Translations under genes and position numbers: made by a program
Part shown: positions 7,791 to 15,084 of the stretch, one piece after another
How positions within the stretch are numbered: position 1 is the first letter of the stretch
How the letters are laid out: every line of letters starts with the position of its first letter
Notes under the pieces: generated by a model
What the model was told of the DNA's origin: nothing
The model's input: only the letters and a program-made list of their open reading frames with translations
Database searches by the model: none
DNA from: Acidobacteriaceae bacterium
GTDB lineage: Bacteria; Acidobacteriota; Terriglobia; Terriglobales; Acidobacteriaceae
Assembly: GCA_003138975.1 (NCBI GenBank)
Contig: PLHQ01000200.1
Location: 1-38,485 of the forward strand
Reading direction: 5' to 3'
Length of the DNA stretch: 38,485 nt

Positions 7791-8819
7791 TTAGTACGCC
7801 AACTGAAACAGCACGTGTACGACTGCCGTGGAATCCGTGGGCTGTCCCATGCGCAGCGCGGGCTTGAACCGCATCTTGTTAGCAGCCGCGACGGCTGCTT
7901 CGTCCAATCCGTGACCCAGGCCGCGAACCACGCGATTGACATGCAGCGTTCCATTGGCGCTGAACATCACTTCCAGCAAAACTTCACCTTCCAACTTCAG
8001 ACTGCGGGCATCGTCTGTGTAGAGCGGCTGCGGCTTGTATGTAATCTCCACTGGTACAGTGGCGGGCCCCGAGTCAGCCTGGGCGAGCTTCGGTCCGCCG
8101 TGAACCACCTGCTCAGCGCCGAATCCGCCGGTCGACACCGCACTGCTGCGGCCGTCGCCCTTGCTTCCGGTTGCGATGCTGCTGCCGAAATCGGCACTGG
8201 CAACTGTGCCTTTAATGCCTTTCGCTCCGCCCGATCCATTGCCTTGCCCCGATCCTGCGGGCATATCAAATGATCCGGCCTGGGCGGCATATAGCTTGGC
8301 GCCCTGCTTGCCCGTGCCCTGCAAGCCATTGGGATCGCCAAAGCCTCCGGTCTGCACCTTCTGCACGGCGACATTCACCGTGGGCGCCACGGAGTTTCCC
8401 GAGAAATCTCCTGTGTGCAAAAGTTGTGGACGCGCCGCTCCTGAAGTCATCTTGATCTGGGGAGCAGCGAACTGATTGATTACGACCTTCGGTGCTTCTA
8501 CCCGCTCAGGAGTGGGCGCACGATGAACCTCATGCGGCACGACTAGCTTTGGTTGCTCGAAAACGGGCGCGGGGGGAAGCAGCTTCATCTTCAATGGCTT
8601 CACCTTGACCGGCGCAGGCTCTGGCCTTAGCGCTGGTAGGGGAATCAATTCCGTCACCCGATACGCCTGCAACTGAAGCCGATCCGGAAACACGATCCCA
8701 AGATTCACCAGGAGAAAAGTGACCAGAACGATAAAGACGTAGCTGGTTGCCAGTGCGCGCTTGTCGATCTTGCGCTCCGGCAAAATCCCGAGCTGAAAAC
8801 TGTATTGAGGCGTAGCCAT
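7791..8819 (-). CDS. TonB family protein (energy transducer-like)
   Basis: A 342-residue inner-membrane-anchored protein. One membrane helix (about residues 24-44, SYVFIVLVTFLLVNLGIVF) is followed by a long Pro/Lys- and then Gly/Ser-rich periplasmic region and a C-terminal TonB domain (about 255-342: PVEITYKPQPLYTDDARSLK, GEVLLEVMFSANGTLHVNRV, AANKMRFKPALRMGQP). TonB transmits the proton-motive force to outer-membrane transporters. No exbB/exbD or TonB-dependent receptor is adjacent, so its partner is unknown. GGAG lies eight bases before the ATG at 8819. It may be co-transcribed with the M48 gene 133 bp downstream. Confidence 0.9.
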   Translation of the reverse strand: MATPQYSFQLGILPERKIDKRALATSYVFIVLVTFLLVNLGIVFPDRLQLQAYRVTELIPLPALRPEPAPVKVKPLKMKLLPPAPVFEQPKLVVPHEVHRAPTPERVEAPKVVINQFAAPQIKMTSGAARPQLLHTGDFSGNSVAPTVNVAVQKVQTGGFGDPNGLQGTGKQGAKLYAAQAGSFDMPAGSGQGNGSGGAKGIKGTVASADFGSSIATGSKGDGRSSAVSTGGFGAEQVVHGGPKLAQADSGPATVPVEITYKPQPLYTDDARSLKLEGEVLLEVMFSANGTLHVNRVVRGLGHGLDEAAVAAANKMRFKPALRMGQPTDSTAVVHVLFQLAY

Positions 8820-8982
8820 GTATTTACTCCAAGGATCCCCAGGCCGAGGGAGCAGACCGGGATTGGAGCTTTCACAGTACGGGAAAAAGGACAGGGCGGA
8901 AACGTGTCCACGGCTCTTGACCTAAGGTAACCAGGGGTGAACTCTTACGGGAATTGAGCCCGAAATGGGCCAGGAGCGCTGC

Positions 8983-10398
8983 TCATGACGCCACGTCTGC
9001 CTGACGGCGCCAGCGAAACCAGGAGAAAACCGGTACGCCAGCCAGAATTACCAGGAGTCCATACAAGGAATTCGGCCAGTTTTCGCGAAAGGTGTAGTAG
9101 AGAAGGACGGCGGCAACGGTAATGAACAATGCGGGAACGAAAGGGTAGCCTAGGACGCGGTACGGCCGAACTGCTTGCCGATCGCGCCAGCGGAAGATGA
9201 AGATGGTGCTACCGGCGATCATGTAGAAGAGCCATTCTGCAAAGATGGCGAGGGAAAAGAGTTGGCGGAAGTTTCCTCCCAGCAGCAGAAGGATGATCGA
9301 CAGCATTGCCTGCACTACGATCGCAGCCGAGGGCGTGTGAAAGCGCGGATGAACCTCCGCAAGAGCGCGGAAGAAGTATCCGTCTCGTGCCATGGCGAAG
9401 GGCACGCGGGCGCCGCTCATGACGGTGCCGTTCAGCGTGACCAGCATGGAGATAGCCATGCCCGCCGACACGATGGCTGCGCCCATGTGTCCCATGACCA
9501 GAGCGACTGCATCCGAGGCGGGCCGGGGCGATGCCGCGATCACACTCGCCGGCAGCACGTATTGCACGCCCGCATTCACCAGGACATAGAGAACGCCGAC
9601 CGTGGCTACGCCGGCGATTAGAGCAATCGGAATGTTGCGCTCCGGCTTCTTCACCTCGCCGGCCACCATGTTCAGATCGTTCCAGCCGTCGTAAGCCCAC
9701 AAAGCCGCGACCAGTGCGGCCATGAAGCCGGCGATCCCGCCCTTGGCTCCGGTAAACGTTCCGGCAAAATTGCTCCAGCCGCGTCCGGTCGCGCCGCCGG
9801 CGCCGCTGAAGCACACCGCGACGATGCCGAGAATGATTGCCACTTTCAGCACCGTAAATACAAGCTGGAATTCTCCGGCCTTCTTCACTCCCAGGTAGTT
9901 CAGAACGGAAATAAGAATGGCTGCGGCAATTGCGACAAGCTGTCCCCATGTGACCGGGAAAGAGTGAAAGGAGATGTTCGCGGGGAAAATGTTCCCAGAA
10001 AAAAATGAAAAGATGGAGAACGTACCCAGGATGCGCACCAGTCCGGTCGCGACCGTGGCCACCGAGGCCGGTTTCGCGATTACGAACCATGTCCAACCGT
10101 AAAGAAAACCGCCAAGGGGACCGTAAGCGTCGCGGACGTAAACATACTCGCCGCCCGTCTGCGGCTTCATGGCGCCCAGTTCGGCGTAGGTAAGCGCACC
10201 AAAAAAAGACAGCAGGCCACCCACGAGCCATGCCAGATAAACCAGTTTGGCCGAGCCCACTGCCTGCATCATCTCGGCGGGAACCAGAAAGATTCCGCTG
10301 CCGATGATCGTTCCCACCACTACCGCCGAGGCATGGCTTACGCCTAAGTCACGAGAAAGCTCAGGACGGGTGGTAGTTTGCTGTAGTAGTTCTGGCAT
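8983..10398 (-). CDS. APC superfamily amino acid permease
   Basis: A 471-residue polytopic membrane protein with about twelve hydrophobic helices. The first helix carries the APC substrate-site sequence VVVGTIIGSGIFLVP. Other family landmarks are GGEYVYVRDAYGPLGGFLYGW and FMAALVAALWAYDGWNDLNMVAGEVKKPERNIP, typical of the LAT/YfnA/SteT-like branch. Substrate cannot be inferred beyond amino acids or related amines. ATG at 10398 is used; a TTG lies five codons upstream. It follows the sodium/solute symporter gene by 44 bp on the same strand, so the two transporters may share a transcript. Confidence 0.92.
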   Translation of the reverse strand: MPELLQQTTTRPELSRDLGVSHASAVVVGTIIGSGIFLVPAEMMQAVGSAKLVYLAWLVGGLLSFFGALTYAELGAMKPQTGGEYVYVRDAYGPLGGFLYGWTWFVIAKPASVATVATGLVRILGTFSIFSFFSGNIFPANISFHSFPVTWGQLVAIAAAILISVLNYLGVKKAGEFQLVFTVLKVAIILGIVAVCFSGAGGATGRGWSNFAGTFTGAKGGIAGFMAALVAALWAYDGWNDLNMVAGEVKKPERNIPIALIAGVATVGVLYVLVNAGVQYVLPASVIAASPRPASDAVALVMGHMGAAIVSAGMAISMLVTLNGTVMSGARVPFAMARDGYFFRALAEVHPRFHTPSAAIVVQAMLSIILLLLGGNFRQLFSLAIFAEWLFYMIAGSTIFIFRWRDRQAVRPYRVLGYPFVPALFITVAAVLLYYTFRENWPNSLYGLLVILAGVPVFSWFRWRRQADVAS

Positions 10399-10442
10399 GG
10401 TTGAAGGGTGCAAGTATACGTCAGAGGACGCATCGGTCTTCT

Positions 10443-11900
10443 TTACGAGTGTTCCCGCACAAGCAGGCTAGTGACGTATCCCACTCCAAACGTTACAACC
10501 GTCCCAATCATTACCCACCACGTCCACGGGACATGCGTGCAACGCCACAGATATAAATCGACGCTGAATCCAAACAGCATGCCCACCATCGCTCCGCGCT
10601 GATTGGCCTCCCGCGTCAACACGCCGAGCAGGAAGACTCCCAGCAGCGCGCCGTAGGCCACCGATGCAATTTGCAGCCCGACTTCGACTACGCGTCCAGC
10701 TTTGTGAAGCGACAAAACTGCCAGGCCAAACAGCACCATCGCAAAAAAGAACGTGGCCAGCCGCGAAAGGCGCATCCGTCTCTGTTCGTCCGCTTGCGGC
10801 CAAAGGCGCAGGTAGAAGTCCATAATCGCGCTGGATGACAGGGAGTTCAGCGCCGCGCTCAGGTTCGACATGGCTGCCGCTAGAATCGCGGCGATCAGCA
10901 GGCCGGAGATCCCGTGCGGCATCTGTCTGACGATGAACGTAGGGTAAATTCGATCAGGTCTCCCGAAGGTCGCCGAGGGCACGCGGTAGTAGGCCCACAG
11001 CATTACACCCACAATCAGGAATAACGCAAACTGAAACAGAATTGCGACGCCACTCGAAAGCAGCGCCGTCACGGATTGCTTTCGGCTGCGAGCCGCGAGC
11101 AGGCGCTGCACGATTAGTTGATCGGTGCCGTGGCTGGCCGTAATAAAAAAAGTTCCGCCGATCACGCCGGCCCAGAACGTATAAGGAATCCACAAGCTCG
11201 GCGTGAAGTCGAACACCTGCAGCTTGCCCGCGCTTGCGGCGGCGGCATGGATGGCGCTCCACCCACCCGGAACCAGATGCAGGATCGTCCACAATCCGAC
11301 CAGCGTTCCGCCAACGTAGATCACGGTCTGCACCACGTCGGTCCAGATCACCGCCGCCAGTCCGCCCTCAAATGTATAGATGAGCGTCAATGCAGTGATG
11401 ATGGCGATCGAGGCGACTTCGCCCGTGCCCAGTGCGATTGCAACCACGATCGATACGGCATAGACGCGCACGCCTTCCGCAGCAGTACGCGTCAGCAGAA
11501 AAAGTCCGGCAGTCAGCGAGCGCAAACCGCGCCCGAAGCGGCGTTCAATCAATTCATACGCCGTGTAGAGATCCCCGCGAAAGTAATGCGGCAACAGGAC
11601 GAAGCTAATCACGACGCGTCCGACAACATACCCCAACACCACTTGCAGGAAAGTGAGATTGGTGTCATAGGCCAGGCCGGGAATGCTGATGATGGTGAGC
11701 GTGCTGGTTTCGGCGGCAACGATGGAAAGCGCGATGGCCCACCAGGGAATATCGCGTCCCGCCAGGAAGTAGTCGCGCAGAGTACGATGCCGCTTGCGGA
11801 AACGCAGTCCGAACAGGGTGATGCCGACCAGATACAACGCGATAATCGCCAGATCGAGTTGGTCGAGGCCCATGCGCTCTGCCGCGTTTGATTGAGCCAT
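10443..11900 (-). CDS. Sodium:solute symporter family protein (SSS)
   Basis: A 485-residue integral membrane protein of the SSS family (TC 2.A.21) with about 13 predicted helices. Recognisable segments are DYFLAGRDIPWWAIALSIVAAETSTLT (helix 1 and sodium-site region), YELIERRFGRGLRSLTAGLFLLTR and YTFEGGLAAVIWTDVVQTVIYVGG. Family members import sugars, organic acids or amino acids with sodium. The divergent gene 111 bp away is a BadF/NagK-type sugar kinase, which makes a sugar or amino-sugar substrate plausible, but this is inference from context only. No clear ribosome site precedes the ATG at 11900. Confidence 0.92.
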   Translation of the reverse strand: MAQSNAAERMGLDQLDLAIIALYLVGITLFGLRFRKRHRTLRDYFLAGRDIPWWAIALSIVAAETSTLTIISIPGLAYDTNLTFLQVVLGYVVGRVVISFVLLPHYFRGDLYTAYELIERRFGRGLRSLTAGLFLLTRTAAEGVRVYAVSIVVAIALGTGEVASIAIITALTLIYTFEGGLAAVIWTDVVQTVIYVGGTLVGLWTILHLVPGGWSAIHAAAASAGKLQVFDFTPSLWIPYTFWAGVIGGTFFITASHGTDQLIVQRLLAARSRKQSVTALLSSGVAILFQFALFLIVGVMLWAYYRVPSATFGRPDRIYPTFIVRQMPHGISGLLIAAILAAAMSNLSAALNSLSSSAIMDFYLRLWPQADEQRRMRLSRLATFFFAMVLFGLAVLSLHKAGRVVEVGLQIASVAYGALLGVFLLGVLTREANQRGAMVGMLFGFSVDLYLWRCTHVPWTWWVMIGTVVTFGVGYVTSLLVREHS

Positions 11901-11967
11901 TATGGCCGTACTTCAGCTTTCCCGCGAGTGAGAGTCTATGAACCTCTAAGCAAAAGTGTTCGAAAAA

Positions 11968-11992
11968 ACTGAGAACCGAGAGCTGAGAACTT
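11968..11992. repeat. Short imperfect direct repeat in the symporter/kinase intergenic region
   Basis: CTGAGAAC occurs twice within 25 bp, separated by CGAGAG, in the 111-bp divergent spacer. It could be a regulator half-site pair or a simple slippage repeat. No promoter elements can be confidently assigned. Confidence 0.4.
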
Positions 11993-12011
11993 CCTGTGAT
12001 AAAAATAACCC

Positions 12012-12929
12012 GTGGATTACTTTTTGGGCGTTGATGGTGGCGGCAGCAAGACAGCATGCGTGGTGGGCAGTGAATCTTCAGTCCTAGCATCCGCCCAGTC
12101 AGGCCCCAGCAACATCACTCGGGTTGGAGAAGTTCGCGCTCGCGAATCGCTGCACGAGGCGATACGGCGGGCGTGCGCCGCCGCGAGAATCGATCCGCGG
12201 CAATTGAGGTATGCCTGCATCGGCGCCGCCGGAGCAGGACGGGCAGAGATTGCCAGCGTCGTTCGTAATATGGCTGCAGAAGTGATTCCTGGAGAAATCG
12301 AGGTTGTGGGCGATATGCAGATTGCACTGCAAGCCGCTTTGGGCGAGGGGCCGGGTGTAATCGTAATCGCGGGTACGGGTTCGATCGCCTTCGGTCGCGA
12401 TGCGCAGGGAAAAACTGCTCGTGCCGGAGGTTGGGGTTTTGCCATTTCTGATGAAGGCTCGGCTCACTGGATCGGCCGCACCGCGGTCGCCGCCGTGCTT
12501 CGCTCAGCCGATCAATCTGATCTAAGCGCTCAGCAAACCTCGCCGTTATTCCGCGAGATGAAATCTATCTGGAAGCTGGAATCATTGGAGGAATTGGCGG
12601 GCACTGCCAACTCCAATCCGGACTTTGCTACGCTCTTGCCCACAATCTTGGCCGCTGCCGATTCCGGAGACGAACTGGCACAACAAGTCCTCGCGCAAGC
12701 GGGAAGAGAACTCGCACGACTCGCCAGCATCGTTATGCGGCGGCTTTTCTCTGAGCAGCATGCGACTGTCCCACTGGCCATGGCGGGCGGCGTCTTTCGT
12801 CATGCACCGATGATCCGCGAGCTTTTCTACAATGAAGTTCGCACGGCGCATCCACACGTCGTTTTGAATCCTGAAGTGGTCGAACCGGTTCAAGGTGCAT
12901 TGCAATTGGCACGGAGAGCCGCTTCGTGA
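12012..12929 (+). CDS. BadF/BadG/BcrA/BcrD ATPase family protein, N-acetylglucosamine kinase-like
   Basis: A 305-residue member of the ASKHA fold (PF01869). Visible signatures are the phosphate-1 loop FLGVDGGGSKTACVVG at the N-terminus, the GDMQIALQAAL segment (phosphate/substrate loop), the adenosine-site motif VIAGTGSIAFG, and GGWGFAISDEGSAHWIG, shared with NagK-type amino-sugar kinases rather than with benzoyl-CoA reductase activators, which carry extra cysteines. Role: likely ATP-dependent phosphorylation of N-acetylglucosamine or a related cell-wall sugar. The start is GTG at 12012. It is divergent from the SSS transporter, so a transport-plus-phosphorylation pair is plausible. The gene downstream begins 15 bp after its stop. 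Confidence 0.88.
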   Translation: MDYFLGVDGGGSKTACVVGSESSVLASAQSGPSNITRVGEVRARESLHEAIRRACAAARIDPRQLRYACIGAAGAGRAEIASVVRNMAAEVIPGEIEVVGDMQIALQAALGEGPGVIVIAGTGSIAFGRDAQGKTARAGGWGFAISDEGSAHWIGRTAVAAVLRSADQSDLSAQQTSPLFREMKSIWKLESLEELAGTANSNPDFATLLPTILAAADSGDELAQQVLAQAGRELARLASIVMRRLFSEQHATVPLAMAGGVFRHAPMIRELFYNEVRTAHPHVVLNPEVVEPVQGALQLARRAAS

Positions 12930-12944
12930 GCGCCGCAATTGATC

Positions 12945-13700
12945 ATGGATTCGGGAGGAATCCAACCTGAATGCACGCAGCCTCCCCCGGTCGCTGAGCC
13001 CGCGGCAGTGCGGCTGCGCACTGCCGCGGACGCAAACACTCCCGACCCCATCCCGCCGCTAACCGAAGATGTCGTCCTAGCCCTACTCGAGCGCCGCGAC
13101 GTGCCTCCGGAGACCCTGGAGGAATTCAGCCAGAACCCAGCCGCGCTGAAGTCGCGAAAAGTATGCGTCATTCTCGCCGCTCATCCCCACACGCCGCGGC
13201 ATCTTGCGCTCCGGCTAATTCGCCAGTTCTACACGTTCGATCTGATGCGGTTTACGCATCATCCGGCGGTCGCCGCCGATTTAAAACGTGTGGCCGACGA
13301 GCAACTCATCGCGCGCCTGACCTCCGTCACGCTGGGGGAACGCCTCACGCTAGCCCGGCGCGGATCGCAAGCCGTCGCTGCCGCGCTGTTGCTCGACACA
13401 GAATCCCGCGTCTCGCACACCGCCCTGGAAAATTCCCGGCTGACGGAAGCCGCTGTCATCAAAGCACTCCTGCGGCCGAACGGGTCAGCTTTTGTCGAGG
13501 CGGTGTGCCATCACCCGAAGTGGTCGCCGCGGCGCGAGATCCGCGTGGCGTTGCTGCGCAGTCCACATACGCCCCTCGCCCGGGCCCTCGAGTTTGCCCG
13601 CACTCTTCCTCCACCGCTTCTGCGAGACATTCTGCACACATCACGTTTGCCGGAGAAGATCAAGGCTTACCTGCACAATAATCTGAAGGAAAGGAAGTAG
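12945..13700 (+). CDS. Conserved hypothetical helical-repeat protein
   Basis: I do not recognise a named family. The 251-residue protein has a Pro/Ala-rich N-terminal 40 residues and then a series of amphipathic helix pairs (RKVCVILAAHPHTPRHLALRLIRQFY, ADEQLIARLTSVTLGERLTLARRG, TEAAVIKALLRPNGSAFVEAVCHHP, RREIRVALLRSPHTPLARALEF). Their recurring 'x-Leu-Ala-x-HP-x-TP' pattern suggests a HEAT- or leucine-rich-variant-like alpha solenoid. No signal peptide or membrane helix is seen, so it is probably cytoplasmic. The spacing of 15 bp after the kinase gene suggests co-transcription. The start is uncertain: ATG at 12945 or TTG at 12939. Confidence 0.75.
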   Translation: MDSGGIQPECTQPPPVAEPAAVRLRTAADANTPDPIPPLTEDVVLALLERRDVPPETLEEFSQNPAALKSRKVCVILAAHPHTPRHLALRLIRQFYTFDLMRFTHHPAVAADLKRVADEQLIARLTSVTLGERLTLARRGSQAVAAALLLDTESRVSHTALENSRLTEAAVIKALLRPNGSAFVEAVCHHPKWSPRREIRVALLRSPHTPLARALEFARTLPPPLLRDILHTSRLPEKIKAYLHNNLKERK

Positions 13701-13722
13701 GATTCAGTCTTCCGAAGTACCA

Positions 13723-14476
13723 TTACCGTCCGCCGCCGATTTCCAAATGGCGCCCGTGGTATAGGAGGCCGCAGCGGAGAGCAGCCAGAGCACGCCCTCG
13801 GCTACTTCGAGCGGCGTGCCTGCCCTTTGCATTGGAATGGTTGCTGCTAGCCGGTCCAGCCGGTCCGGCGCGCCATTGGCGGCATGCAGGCCGGTTTCGA
13901 TCAGTCCGGGAGCAACTGCGTTCACGCGGATTCCTTCGTTGCGACTTCGCGCGCAAGTCCAATCGTGAAACTGTCAATCGTACCCTTGGACGCAGCGTAG
14001 TGGACCCACTCTCCGGCAGAGCCGGTGCGCGCCGCGCGCGAAGATATATTTACGATCGCACCGCCCGTTCCGCCGCGCTGGGTTGACATGCGACGCACGG
14101 CCTCGCGTGCGCACAAAAACGCTCCCGTCACATTTACCGCCATGACTTGCGCGAGAGTTGTTGCGCTTACCGATTCCACTCGTGCAAATCCTCCGGTAAT
14201 GGCGGCGTTATTGACTAGAGCCTTGATCGCGCCCAGTTCGCGTTCGGCAGTTTCGAAAAGTCGGACGACATCTTCCTCACGGGCAACATCTGCTTGGATC
14301 GCACAAGAACGCCCGCCCGCGGATACGATCTGTTCTGCGATCGCCCGCGCTTCGGCCTCACCGGTCGCAAAATTAACCGCCACAGAATATCCGCGCGCAC
14401 TCGCTCGTTGCGCGATCGCCGCGCCGATTCCGCGACTCGAGCCGGTCACGATGAGCGTGCCCTGGTTGCTCAGCAT
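13723..14476 (-). pseudogene. SDR family oxidoreductase (FabG-like), broken by two frameshifts
   Basis: The conceptual product is a complete classical short-chain dehydrogenase/reductase of about 250 residues. It has TGSSRGIG for the NAD(P) loop, NNAA, catalytic Ser in IVNISSRAA and the YxxxK pair in HYAASKG, then EGIRVNAVAPGLIETG and a C-terminal TGAI-LEIGGGR. The reading frame changes twice. Near 13938-13945 (GTTGCGAC, plus strand) one base appears missing, so translation runs into a stop just after GLAREVATKESA. Near 13752-13757 a second base appears missing in the codons expected to read ATT-TTG-GAA, moving the C-terminus out of frame. As sequenced it would yield a truncated 184-residue protein lacking the substrate-side C-terminus. 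Either a decaying gene or two assembly errors. Confidence 0.8.
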
Positions 14477-14592
14477 AGATTCATTTCATGGACGAAGGGC
14501 CAGTTTAGCAAAGCTCAGAACATTGCCCCAGAGGGTGCAGGGGAACACAGAAGAAAACGCGTGTAGAATATTCGCTCATTCGTGGAGGCTGC

Positions 14593-15078
14593 ATGAAATC
14601 GCTTCTGCTGGTTCTGGTGGTCACGTTGCTGGTTGTGACGGTCGTAGTGCCGGATACTCGTCCATTCGTTTCTGCCTCGGCGAAGCCCAGTGCGGAGACG
14701 CTGCGGCAGTTGGAAGGCGAGTTCATGAAGGCCGCGGCGGAGCATGGCTCTGCGGGATACATGTCTTACTACGCCGACGATGCAGTTGAAGTGCCCAACG
14801 GCGCGGCAATCATTACGGGGAAAGTAAACATCGCGAAGACCATGGGATTTCTCGACGACAAGAACAACCATCTTAGCTGGACTCCGGTGGGCGCCGATAT
14901 TTCAGCCTCGGGCGATCTCGGGTACACCTACGGTACTTACGAATTTCGCGCAGTCGGCAAAGACGGCAATCCTGTCGTTGAGCATGGTAAGTACACCAGC
15001 ATCTGGAAGAAGCAGAGAGATGGCAGCTGGAAGGTTGTTTTAGACATGGGGAATGCGAGTACGGAATCGTCGAAATAG
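14593..15078 (+). CDS. Exported NTF2-like (DUF4440/SnoaL-type) protein
   Basis: A 161-residue protein with a hydrophobic N-terminal segment (about residues 2-20) that looks like a signal peptide or anchor, followed by one NTF2-like domain. The DUF4440 pattern is clear: LRQLEGEFMKAAAEHG, YMSYYADDAVEVPNGAAIITGK, and the final strands YGTYEFRAVGKDGNP, GKYTSIWKKQRDGSWKVVLDMGN. Such domains bind small hydrophobic ligands or act as isomerase-like scaffolds; the ligand is unknown. A GGAGG ribosome site lies six bases before the ATG. It is divergent from the broken SDR gene and convergent with uvrC, whose stop is only a few bases away. Confidence 0.88.
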   Translation: MKSLLLVLVVTLLVVTVVVPDTRPFVSASAKPSAETLRQLEGEFMKAAAEHGSAGYMSYYADDAVEVPNGAAIITGKVNIAKTMGFLDDKNNHLSWTPVGADISASGDLGYTYGTYEFRAVGKDGNPVVEHGKYTSIWKKQRDGSWKVVLDMGNASTESSK

Positions 15079-15084
15079 AATCAG

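Noticed and set aside
8936-8982. Terminator after the APC permease
   Set aside because: Only a short GGCCC/GGGC stem and no T tract on the minus strand.
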